A stretch of DNA of 7,895 nucleotides, from NCBI GenBank assembly GCA_002329245.1, contig DCTG01000170.1:7853-15747 (forward strand). The letters are read 5' to 3'. The position numbers were made by a program, and so were the translations under genes. The notes beneath the pieces are model-generated. The model saw only the letters and a program-made list of their open reading frames with translations. It did not search any database and was not told the DNA's origin. Positions 1 to 5,480 of this stretch are shown in pieces. Source of the stretch: Clostridiales bacterium UBA1446. GTDB taxonomy: Bacteria; Bacillota; Clostridia; Oscillospirales; Oscillospiraceae. How positions within the stretch are numbered: position 1 is the first letter of the stretch; each line of letters opens with the position of its first letter.

Positions 1-673
1 GAAAGCCTCCGCTGCAGACCGTGCCCGCCTCAACCGAATCGGACAGGGCCGGGGAGAGCGTGATCGAGGTGCTCGGTACAGGCGTGAACAAACTGCCGGG
101 TAAAACCGACTGAAACAGCCTTGCCGTGACCGAAACGGTGTTTCGCCCAAGCTCCAGCGCCTTCGACGTATGGAACTGGGCGGCAAAGGACGCAACGCGC
201 CCGCCTTCCGGAAGCAGAAAGGCCATATTTGCCGCGGTGCTTAGATCAATTACTCCGCCCTCGCTTTCAAAGCCATCTGCCGAATTTCCGAATCCAATCA
301 CGCTATATGTACCGCCCCCCGCGGACGCGCGCATGGAGACCGGACCGCCGGACGCGAAGGGCACGAATGCCCCCGTCCCTTCCTGCTCAGCCGGTCTTTC
401 TCCCGGAGAAGTTTCTTTCCTTTCCCGCTCGGATAATTGCCTTTCCCTCGGCCGGGCCGCTTTGCTACGCGCGGGCGCCGCGCCGCCGGACCCGCGAATA
501 CCTCCGGCGGCGTAACCGCCTTGCGCTCCCGGCGCATGTATGAAGCAGTTTCCGCACGACATAATCTTTTTCAGTTCATCGTTGCTGTATCGCTGGATCG
601 GATCCATCCCCAAATCGTGGTTGATCACCACGACGCTGCGTTTGGGAGTCCCGGCTTCGTGACTTTTCGGCAT
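1..673 (-). CDS. BclB-like exosporium surface protein, partial (C-terminus beyond left edge)
   Basis: An open minus-strand frame of 224 codons runs from ATG at 673-671 to the window edge with no stop. The start is fixed by AAAGGAGG about 7 bases upstream. Residues 1-60 form a short N-terminal region with two close cysteines (SCGNC, 39-43) and a Gly/Ala-rich end that I do not recognise. Residues 62-101 are a charged, Arg/Glu/Pro-rich linker. From about residue 103 the sequence matches the C-terminal beta-rich domain of BclB-type exosporium glycoproteins: VPFASGGPV, then VIGFGNSADG, GGVIDLS, a FLLPEGGRVASFAAQF strand pair, and TVSVTARLF followed by FTPVPSTSITLSP. Such proteins decorate the outer layer of spores. 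The collagen-like Gly-X-X repeats usual in this group are absent. The domain identification is from remembered family pattern; the linker and truncation are directly seen. Confidence 0.8.
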   Translation of the reverse strand, partial: MPKSHEAGTPKRSVVVINHDLGMDPIQRYSNDELKKIMSCGNCFIHAPGAQGGYAAGGIRGSGGAAPARSKAARPRERQLSERERKETSPGERPAEQEGTGAFVPFASGGPVSMRASAGGGTYSVIGFGNSADGFESEGGVIDLSTAANMAFLLPEGGRVASFAAQFHTSKALELGRNTVSVTARLFQSVLPGSLFTPVPSTSITLSPALSDSVEAGTVCSGGF

Positions 674-680
674 CGCGCCT

Positions 681-688
681 TTCCTCCT
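681..688 (-). promoter_or_regulatory. Ribosome binding site of the BclB-like gene
   Basis: The minus strand reads an AAAGGAGG-type Shine-Dalgarno just upstream of ATG at 673-671. It decides the start of a gene whose stop lies outside the window. Confidence 0.75.
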
Positions 689-729
689 TTTGCAAATATC
701 AAATTTTATTTCCTTGCATCGTTTTACCG

Positions 730-738
730 TATCATATG
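730..738 (-). promoter_or_regulatory. Possible sporulation sigma (SigK/SigE-like) -10 element
   Basis: The minus strand reads CATATGATA, which fits the CATANNNTA -10 pattern of the late mother-cell sigma factor SigK. It lies about 57 bases before the BclB-like start. Mother-cell control is what one expects for an exosporium gene. I see no convincing -35 at the usual spacing, and the upstream DNA is the terminator hairpin of the zinc operon, so this is a suggestion only. Confidence 0.3.
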
Positions 739-778
739 AAAAATCCCACCGTATTGCGATTCAAACGGCGGGATTTTT
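739..778 (-). terminator. Intrinsic terminator of the znu-zur operon
   Basis: AAAAATCCC (739-747) pairs with GGGATTTTT (770-778). After one mismatch the stem continues with CCGT (749-752) against ACGG (765-768), leaving a 12-base loop. On the minus strand the hairpin begins 37 bases past the zur stop and ends in TTTTT. The symmetric A and T runs mean it could also act on plus-strand transcripts. Confidence 0.75.
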
Positions 779-814
779 ATCAATCCGACTTATTTCCTGA
801 TTACATTCGTCCGC

Positions 815-1258
815 TCAGTTTCCCCGATGTCCTTTTTCCCGGCAATCGGGACAATAACCGTAAACATCGAGATTGTGTCCGGCGATCGTATAATTCGTCT
901 CTCTTTCCAATTTTTCCTCGTAATCTCCCAAGGGACACCGGCGGATTGGCAGCATCTTTTTACAGCCGAGACAAACCAAATAGTGGCTGTGATGCGCGCG
1001 GTTGTATTCAAACAAGACCCTGCTGTCTCCAATCAAGCTTCGTTTTTTCAGGAGATTCTTTTCAGCAAGCGTCTCAATGGTTCTGTATACCGTGGACAGA
1101 TTGGCCGGCAGTCCCCGTTCCCGCAGGGCCAAGTAGATCTGTTCCGCCGCCAACGGCGGCTCGCTCTGCGCCAAAATAGCCAATATGGCCGTCCTGTGCT
1201 TCGTATATTTCAATCCGCTTTTCTTCAGTCTTTCCCTGTAGTCTGATTCCCGTTCCAA
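815..1258 (-). CDS. zur: Fur-family metalloregulator, probably zinc uptake regulator Zur
   Basis: The product is 147 residues, the usual Fur-family length. Residues 1-80 form the winged-helix DNA-binding part (TKHRTAILAIL at 19-29, LSTVYRTIETL at 54-64, then a GDSRVLFEYN wing). Residues 85-147 form the metal-binding and dimerisation part, with HHSH at 89-92, structural zinc pairs CLGC (96-99) and CPDC (136-139), plus C108 and H128 as further candidate ligands. The start is TTG at 1258-1256, supported by GAGGTGA (1263-1269) four bases upstream; no in-frame ATG fits. It begins 36 bases after the znuB stop and is the last gene of the operon. Fur, Zur and PerR are hard to tell apart by sequence; the zinc assignment rests on the neighbours. 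It probably represses its own operon with zinc bound. Confidence 0.85.
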   Translation of the reverse strand: MERESDYRERLKKSGLKYTKHRTAILAILAQSEPPLAAEQIYLALRERGLPANLSTVYRTIETLAEKNLLKKRSLIGDSRVLFEYNRAHHSHYLVCLGCKKMLPIRRCPLGDYEEKLERETNYTIAGHNLDVYGYCPDCREKGHRGN

Positions 1259-1294
1259 TCCCTCACCTCGTTTTATATCAGATGAAGCCGTATG

Positions 1295-2134
1295 TTACAT
1301 GCTTTTGTTCCCGGAGGCCCCGCGTCCCGCCCGTTCCTTGATTCTGACGGCCAGGTATAACGCAGTATAGCATAAAACGGACAGGATTACGATAGACGCG
1401 CCAGACGCAATATTGGTTTCGTAAGAAATCCAAAGGCCGAATACGCAAAAAAACGCTCCGAATCCGACGGCATACAGCATGCGCGTTCCAAGGCGATCCG
1501 TCAGCAGGGCGGCGGTCGCGGCAGGCGCCGTCATCAGGGCGAGAACCAGCACGATTCCGACCACACGAATCAGCACGACAACCGACATAGCGATCAGAAC
1601 CAAGAGCAGGTATTTCAGAAACGCAGTTTTTACTCCAAGGATCGCAGCAAACTCCGTGTCGAACAGATAGGCCTTCCAGTCCTGATACAAAACCGCGACG
1701 ACGATTGTTACGACGGCCGTGAGACAGGCCATGAGGAGAAGGTTTGCCCGTGTGACCGATAAGATGCTGCCGAAGAGATAAGAACTCAGGTCGGGCGGAT
1801 AACCCGGCATGATTCCAATAAACAGGATACCAAGCGCCATGCCAAGCGACCAGAAAAGGCCGATCAGAACGTCCGTTCGAGAGCCTTTCCGCTCCAATAC
1901 ACCAATCCCAAACGCCGCCGCCACGGAGAAAAGAAACGCGCCGACAATTGGCTCGAATCCGAGCAGATAGCCCAATCCCACTCCTCCGTACGAGTTATGG
2001 GCGATTCCACCGCTCATCATCACAAGCTTCTTTTCCACAATCACCACGCCGATGATGCCGCAGACAATACTGGCAAGTATGCCCGAAAGCAGCGCGTTCT
2101 GCAGAAACTGATACTTAAAAACCGCATGAATCAT
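1295..2134 (-). CDS. znuB: Zinc/metal ABC transporter permease ZnuB
   Basis: The product is 279 residues, the normal length for the ABC-3 (family 9) permeases of zinc, manganese and iron importers. It is very hydrophobic, with roughly seven to nine membrane segments from about residue 12 to 262 and a short basic tail (IKERAGRGASGNKSM). Family marks include SGGIAHNSYGGVGLGYLLG near residues 40-58, DTEFAAILGVK around 157-167, and LMTAPAATAALL around 200-211. An upstream in-frame start would add 18 residues lying inside znuC. I chose ATG at 2134-2132 because it has a GGAGGGG site 7-8 bases upstream and gives the usual N-terminus. It overlaps the end of znuC by 20 bases, suggesting translational coupling. 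The protein should form the channel fed by ZnuA and powered by ZnuC. Confidence 0.92.
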   Translation of the reverse strand: MIHAVFKYQFLQNALLSGILASIVCGIIGVVIVEKKLVMMSGGIAHNSYGGVGLGYLLGFEPIVGAFLFSVAAAFGIGVLERKGSRTDVLIGLFWSLGMALGILFIGIMPGYPPDLSSYLFGSILSVTRANLLLMACLTAVVTIVVAVLYQDWKAYLFDTEFAAILGVKTAFLKYLLLVLIAMSVVVLIRVVGIVLVLALMTAPAATAALLTDRLGTRMLYAVGFGAFFCVFGLWISYETNIASGASIVILSVLCYTALYLAVRIKERAGRGASGNKSM

Positions 2135-2903
2135 GCTCTTCCCCCTCCCCATGCTCCCGCAGCACCCTGTGGGGAACCCCGTGCGCAATCAGCTCCACCG
2201 GGCAGCCGTAAAGGCTGTTTACGACCTGATCCGTGAGCTGAGGCTCGCCGTGATACACGAGCACTTCGTTCAGACAAGCCAGCCTGCGGACATGGGCGGA
2301 GATCGCCATCAGGTCGTGCGTGACCAAAATGATGGTCATACTGCGGTTTAGTTCCTGCAAGAGCGTGAAAATCTGATCCCGCGAAGCGGCGTCTACGCTT
2401 GCGGTCGGCTCGTCGAGCAGCAGGAGCGCGGGCTGCGCCGCAAGCGCCCGTACGATCAGCATCTTTTGAAACTCACCGCCCGACAGGTCGGAAATCCTGC
2501 GATGCGCCAGGTGGGCGATTCCAACGCGTTCCAGAAGCGATTCGACCGCTTCCAGATCGTCCTTCGTGTAGCGGAAAAACGGGGAAAGCCCCTGAGAAAG
2601 CCGTCCCGTCAGCGCCACTTCCAAAAGCGTAATCGGGAAGCGCTTGTCCACCGAAGAAAACTGCGGAACATAACCGGCGGCGCCCCGGCGGCGCCCCGGC
2701 TTTTCCCCATATACCTTCACCGTACCAGCATCCGCGGGCACCAGGCCCAAAATGGCCTTCAGAAGCGTGGACTTTCCGCCCCCGTTGGGTCCGATGATGC
2801 CAAGGTATTCGCCTTCCGCCACGTCCAAGCAGATGTCCCGAAGGGCCGGCGTATGCCCATAATACACCGAAAGATGTTCTATCTGAACCGCCGTTTTACT
2901 CAT
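2115..2903 (-). CDS. znuC: Zinc/metal ABC transporter ATPase ZnuC
   Basis: The product is a complete ABC ATPase of 262 residues. In order: Walker A GPNGGGKST (38-46), Q-loop Q81 in YVPQF, signature LSGGEFQ (140-146), Walker B LLLLDE (160-165), D-loop SVD (169-171) and switch histidine H196 in VTHD. The C-terminus is histidine-containing (ELIAHGVPHRVLREH, then an acidic end with HDSCGF), as in other ZnuC proteins. The ATG at 2903-2901 overlaps the znuA stop in an ATGA and the gene's end overlaps znuB, so the three transport genes are tightly coupled. It hydrolyses ATP on the inner face of the membrane to drive uptake. An 11-bp tandem duplication lies in the code for residues 69-76; the frame stays open and the length is normal there. 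Confidence 0.93.
   Translation of the reverse strand: MSKTAVQIEHLSVYYGHTPALRDICLDVAEGEYLGIIGPNGGGKSTLLKAILGLVPADAGTVKVYGEKPGRRRGAAGYVPQFSSVDKRFPITLLEVALTGRLSQGLSPFFRYTKDDLEAVESLLERVGIAHLAHRRISDLSGGEFQKMLIVRALAAQPALLLLDEPTASVDAASRDQIFTLLQELNRSMTIILVTHDLMAISAHVRRLACLNEVLVYHGEPQLTDQVVNSLYGCPVELIAHGVPHRVLREHGEGEEHDSCGF
2674..2700. repeat. 11-bp tandem repeat inside znuC
   Basis: The unit CCGGCGGCGCC occurs twice in a row (2674-2684, 2685-2695), followed by a partial CCGGC (2696-2700). It encodes the GRRRGAAG segment just before the Q-loop. The unit is not a multiple of three, so gain or loss of one copy would shift the frame of znuC. Confidence 0.9.
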
Positions 2904-3775
2904 TGCATTGCCTCCGCCAGCGCCTTTGCCATGTTTTCCAGATTCTCCATATAGTCGGCCGCCAAAGGAGAAAGCATCTTCGTAACGGCTCCTATTTCCT
3001 CAGCAAAACCTTCCACCTGGCTGCTGTCCATCTCCTCCTGATAAAAAACCACCCGGATCCGCTCTCTTTTTGCAAAATCGATCATTTCCTGAAGGCGCTG
3101 CGGCGTCGATTCCTTTCCTTCCTCTTCCAACGCATACATCATAAGCCCGTAGTCGTCGGCCAAATAACCGAAGGCGGGGTGGAATACGATAAACTTCCGG
3201 TCCTTTATGCCGGAAAACGCGTCCCTGATGCGGCCGTCCAACAAATCAAGCTGCTCCTGATAGGCCTTCGCATTCTGCCGGTATGCCGCTTCGTTTTTCG
3301 GGTCGAGCGCCGCCATCTGCTCCGCGATGGCATCGATCATCACCTTAACCCGTTTGGGGGAAAGCCAGACATGAGGGTCCCGCTCCCCTTCATCAAAGGT
3401 CCGTTCTTCGTAAACCGCCGCGGCGGCTTCATGCAGGGAAACAACTTGCATCTCTTCGGCGCGGGCGAGGATGTTTGCCGTTTCGGCCGGAACGCCGATT
3501 GTAAAATAGACTGCCGCTTCGGAGAATTTCTCCATTGTTTCCGGCGTCGGCTCGTAGTTTTCCGGACTGTTTCCCGGCGGAACAAGAACCACCACTTCGG
3601 CAAGATCCCCGCAGACCGCCTCCACAAAAGTCTTTTGCGGCACAATCGTCACCGCGACGACCGGCTTATCCGAAACCGTCCGGGCAGTTTCCGCATCGCC
3701 GCACCCGGAGGTCGCCGCAAACAGGATCGCAAGCGACACAATCCCAATACCCATTTTCGGGAATCTCAGTTTCAT
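2900..3775 (-). CDS. znuA: Zinc-binding lipoprotein ZnuA (ABC transporter solute-binding protein)
   Basis: The product is 291 residues, normal for cluster A-I metal-binding proteins. Residues 1-24 are a lipoprotein signal with C25 as the likely lipidated cysteine (ATSGC), so the protein sits on the outer face of the membrane. The domain spans about 38-290: PVVAVTIVPQ, GNSPENYEPTP (68-78), DPHVW with H135, FHPAFGYLADDYG with H199, and SPLAADYMENL with D274. A histidine at the third ligand position (H199) is typical of zinc binders; manganese and iron binders usually have glutamate there. The first ligand, normally His in a PHxYEP motif, is replaced by E72. There is no His-rich loop. The start ATG 3775-3773 has AGGAGGG upstream. 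It is the first gene of znuA-znuC-znuB-zur. Manganese or mixed specificity cannot be excluded. Confidence 0.9.
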   Translation of the reverse strand: MKLRFPKMGIGIVSLAILFAATSGCGDAETARTVSDKPVVAVTIVPQKTFVEAVCGDLAEVVVLVPPGNSPENYEPTPETMEKFSEAAVYFTIGVPAETANILARAEEMQVVSLHEAAAAVYEERTFDEGERDPHVWLSPKRVKVMIDAIAEQMAALDPKNEAAYRQNAKAYQEQLDLLDGRIRDAFSGIKDRKFIVFHPAFGYLADDYGLMMYALEEEGKESTPQRLQEMIDFAKRERIRVVFYQEEMDSSQVEGFAEEIGAVTKMLSPLAADYMENLENMAKALAEAMQ

Positions 3776-3790
3776 CCCTTCCCTCCTAAT

Positions 3791-3805
3791 TGCAAATAAT
3801 TTGCA
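3791..3805. promoter_or_regulatory. Fur-family operator (candidate Zur box)
   Basis: TGCAAAT-A-ATTTGCA is a perfect 7-1-7 inverted repeat, the geometry of Fur, PerR and Zur boxes, and has the common AATNATT-like core. It lies over the expected transcription start of the znu promoter and before the znuA ribosome binding site, where a repressor would block transcription. A third ATTTGCA half-site follows at 3805-3811, making a possible second, overlapping contact. The outer bases (TGCA) differ from the Bacillus subtilis Zur consensus I remember (TCGTAATNATTACGA). Confidence 0.75.
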
Positions 3806-3810
3806 TTTGC

Positions 3811-3839
3811 ATTCTAATACGCTTCTTGTCCCTTGTCAA
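3811..3839 (-). promoter_or_regulatory. Promoter of the znu-zur operon
   Basis: On the minus strand, -35 TTGACA (3839-3834, perfect) is followed after 17 bases by -10 TAGAAT (3816-3811, five of six). This is a strong housekeeping sigma promoter. The start point should fall near 3804, inside the candidate Zur box, leaving a leader of about 30 bases before znuA. Confidence 0.85.
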
Positions 3840-3894
3840 CCAAGTATTTAACAGCTTTTCCCGCAACTTAACCGAAAGCGTCAGTATTGTTCGC

Positions 3895-3950
3895 TGGATA
3901 ACGCTTCCAAGCTATGATATACTAACCCTGACGGGGCTATGGTATACTAT
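3895..3950 (+). promoter_or_regulatory. Methyltransferase promoter region with duplicated -10-like elements
   Basis: The first candidate is TGGATA (3895-3900), 17 bases, then TATACT (3918-3923), with an extended TG at 3915-3916. The motif GCTATGATATACTA (3911-3924) recurs as GCTATGGTATACTA (3936-3949), one mismatch and 25 bases apart, so a second TATACT sits at 3943-3948 with an extended TG. Either could drive the downstream gene; alternatively the paired repeats could bind a regulator. Divergent from the znu promoter. Confidence 0.55.
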
Positions 3951-3971
3951 CCGCGAAGCAGATCGTATCAT

Positions 3972-4027
3972 GTGCCCCTTCCTTAGGGCACGCCGTATGG
4001 CAGCTCTTAGGAAGAAACCATACCCGG
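3972..4027 (+). ncRNA. Structured 5' leader: two hairpins with complementary loops
   Basis: Hairpin A pairs GTGCCC (3972-3977) with GGGCAC (3986-3991), loop CTTCCTTA. Hairpin B pairs GTATGG (3995-4000) with CCATAC (4018-4023), with possible CC/GG extension at 3993-3994 and 4026-4027, and a 17-base loop. CTTCCT in loop A (3978-3983) is exactly complementary to AGGAAG in loop B (4009-4014), allowing a kissing-loop fold directly before the ribosome binding site at 4035-4040. I do not recognise it as a known riboswitch class; it could be a cis-regulatory leader or chance. Confidence 0.4.
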
Positions 4028-4045
4028 TTGGGACGGAGGGATTTT

Positions 4046-4876
4046 ATGGATACCGCGCACTATGACGCAACGCCGGAGATGCGGCGGGCGCTCGGCTACG
4101 ACGCGGAGGCTATGTGGGATCAGAGGGCGGAGCATTATAACGCCGCTCTTCTCAGCAGCGGCGCTCTGCGCTCGGACGAGATTGTAACGATGTTGTATGA
4201 AAGGGGATTGCTTCGCGGGAAAACCGTTTTGGACGTGGGAGGCGGGACGGGCCGCTACGCCATCCCCTTTGCGCGCAGCGCTTCTCATGTGACCATAACC
4301 GATATTTCTTCCAATATGCTCTCCCATGCCAAAGACAACGCGGAGAGGGAGGGGCTTTTCAACCTCTCGTATCGCAGGCTCGATTGGGAATCCGCCGATC
4401 TTGACCTGCTCGGCTGGAAAAAAGCCTTCGATTTCGTCTTTGCCTCCATGTGCCCCGCCGCAAGAAGCAAGGAGGGCATCGAGCGCATGTCAGCCGCCTC
4501 CTGCGGCTGGTGCGCACTCTGCCAGGTCATATACTCCCGGGACCCGCTGGTGCAGTTTCTCCGGAACAAACTGCGTCCCAATCGAACCTATGAGATGCAA
4601 AACGACAGGGAGATTATTCCGACTCTTTTCAACCGCCTCTGGAACCAGGGTTATGAGCCGGAACTGAGTTATGTACGCCGTTCGGACGAATCCTCCTGTT
4701 CTGTGGAAGAAGCCGCCGTTCGCTATGCCGGAAGATTCGGACTTGCCGCCCGTGAACAGGGCGCAGATTTAACCGCCCTCATCCGTGCGTATGCCTCCGG
4801 CGGAGAGGTCCGCCTATCCAGCAAATCGACGTTAGCCATCCTGCTGTGGAAAGCGTCCGGCTATGAAACCCCCTGA
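4046..4876 (+). CDS. Class I SAM-dependent methyltransferase, substrate unknown
   Basis: The product is 276 residues with a Rossmann-type methyltransferase core. Motif I is VLDVGGGTG (61-69), the acidic SAM-contact residue is D86 in VTITDIS, then RLDWE (111-115) and FDFVFASMCP (128-137). An N-terminal helical region (about 1-57) precedes the core, and the C-terminal third (about 165-276) probably shapes the substrate pocket. A cysteine cluster C153-G-W-C156-A-L-C159 lies after the core strands; whether it binds metal is unknown. A TTG start at 4028 lies upstream of the ribosome binding site, so I chose ATG at 4046, which has GGAGGG (4035-4040) five bases upstream. It stands alone on the plus strand between a zinc operon and a DtxR regulator. 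That hints at a metal-related role, for example modification of a small metal ligand, but nothing in the sequence proves this. Confidence 0.85.
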   Translation: MDTAHYDATPEMRRALGYDAEAMWDQRAEHYNAALLSSGALRSDEIVTMLYERGLLRGKTVLDVGGGTGRYAIPFARSASHVTITDISSNMLSHAKDNAEREGLFNLSYRRLDWESADLDLLGWKKAFDFVFASMCPAARSKEGIERMSAASCGWCALCQVIYSRDPLVQFLRNKLRPNRTYEMQNDREIIPTLFNRLWNQGYEPELSYVRRSDESSCSVEEAAVRYAGRFGLAAREQGADLTALIRAYASGGEVRLSSKSTLAILLWKASGYETP

Positions 4877-4901
4877 CGCTTCTCCTCCGGGTCTAAACAA
4901 A

Positions 4902-4938
4902 CAGGGGCTGGAAAACCGTTTCGGTTTTCCAGCCCCTG
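4902..4938 (-). terminator. Strong terminator hairpin between convergent genes
   Basis: A perfect 17-bp stem: 4902-4918 (begins CAGGGGCTGG) pairs with 4922-4938 around a three-base loop. On the minus strand it is followed by TTTGTTTAG, so it is a good intrinsic terminator for the DtxR-family gene. On the plus strand the hairpin follows the methyltransferase stop by 25 bases but lacks a T-run, so its effect there is less certain. Confidence 0.85.
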
Positions 4939-4954
4939 CTTACGCCTTTCGCAA

Positions 4955-5010
4955 GCGGAAAAGCAAGGCTCTTTTCCGCGGGCAAAGCCGCACCTTGGCA
5001 ACTTCTTGCC
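4955..5010 (-). other. Hairpin-rich 3' tail of the DtxR-family transcript
   Basis: Between the stop at 5019 and the terminator lie two further inverted repeats. GCGGAAAAG (4955-4963) pairs with CTTTTCCGC (4971-4979) around a 7-base loop, and GGCAA (4997-5001) pairs with TTGCC (5006-5010). GCGG/CCGC at 4978-4991 could compete with the first. No ORF is evident; the stretch may stabilise the mRNA end or be a degenerate repeat element. Confidence 0.45.
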
Positions 5011-5018
5011 TTGGGGAT

Positions 5019-5411
5019 TTATTGCTGCACTTTGTTTCCAGCCAATTTTTCAAGGTAATCCTGCATGGCACGGATAGAATGGTCGCTGATTACATGCTCG
5101 ATCGCGCAAGCGTCTTCGTCAGCGACTCGCTTGTCCACGTTCAGGACCGAGGTAAAAAACTGTTGGATAACCTGATGCTTTTTTGCCGTGAATTTTGCCT
5201 GCTTCAGCCCTGCCGGCGTCAGGAATATTTCACGATATTTTTCATTTTTCACCAGACCTTTGCTGGACAGGGTGGATACTGCACTGTTCGTGCTGGCTTT
5301 GCTTACGCCCATTCGTTCCGCAATGTCGGAAACCCGTGCGCTTCCCTTATCCTGGGATAATTCATAGATTGCCTCAAGATAATTTTCCATTGTGTACGTA
5401 AGCTTTTTCAT
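5019..5411 (-). CDS. DtxR/MntR-family metal-dependent transcriptional regulator
   Basis: The product is 130 residues: an N-terminal winged helix (about 3-66, with TMENYLEAIYEL, ARVSDIAERMGVSKASTNSAV and a wing ending FLTPAG) and a dimerisation/metal domain (about 70-125). The SH3-like third domain of DtxR is absent, as in MntR-type proteins. Candidate metal ligands are N10 (position of DtxR Met10 or MntR Asp8), E13, H79, C102, E105 and H106. C102 resembles iron sensors, while E13 resembles MntR, so specificity for iron or manganese is open. An in-frame ATG at 5450 exists, but the start chosen is ATG 5411-5409 with GGGAGGAGG just upstream and the normal family N-terminus. It overlaps the preceding small ORF by ATGA. 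It should sit in the cytoplasm and repress or activate metal transport genes when metal-bound. Confidence 0.88.
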   Translation of the reverse strand: MKKLTYTMENYLEAIYELSQDKGSARVSDIAERMGVSKASTNSAVSTLSSKGLVKNEKYREIFLTPAGLKQAKFTAKKHQVIQQFFTSVLNVDKRVADEDACAIEHVISDHSIRAMQDYLEKLAGNKVQQ

Positions 5412-5473
5412 TTGTCCTCCTCCCGGCGATACATCGCCAATTCCCCCCATATTTTACCGGACTTTGTTAGCAT
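5408..5473 (-). CDS. Small 21-codon ORF overlapping the regulator start
   Basis: ATG at 5473-5471 follows AAGGAGGG with ideal spacing and opens a frame of 21 codons that begins MLTKSGKIW and ends REEDK. Its TGA overlaps the ATG of the DtxR-family gene in an ATGA. The peptide is hydrophilic and basic/acidic with one Trp, and shows no membrane segment. I do not recognise it. It may be a real small protein, or a leader peptide whose translation delivers ribosomes to the regulator start; the regulator also has its own Shine-Dalgarno inside this ORF. An in-frame ATG at 5450 belongs to a different frame, that of the regulator. Confidence 0.5.
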   Translation of the reverse strand: MLTKSGKIWGELAMYRREEDK

Positions 5474-5480
5474 TTCCCTC

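Noticed and set aside
691..717. Second Zur box upstream of the BclB-like gene
   Set aside because: TGCAAAT is followed by no ATTTGCA at one-base spacing; the next TTGCA is 14 bases away, so the 7-1-7 geometry is missing.
126..739. Several plus- and minus-strand ORFs of 79-129 codons over the left end
   Set aside because: They are shadows of the minus-strand BclB-like frame, which has a strong ribosome binding site, recognisable domain sequence and no stop to the edge.
1292..1300. ATGTTACAT palindrome near the znuB stop as an internal zur operator
   Set aside because: It is only 4-1-4, overlaps the end of znuB coding sequence and has no promoter nearby.
2903..3799. 298-codon plus-strand ORF opposite znuA
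   Set aside because: It lies exactly antisense to znuA, has no recognisable domain and is Arg/His/Phe-rich like a typical shadow frame.
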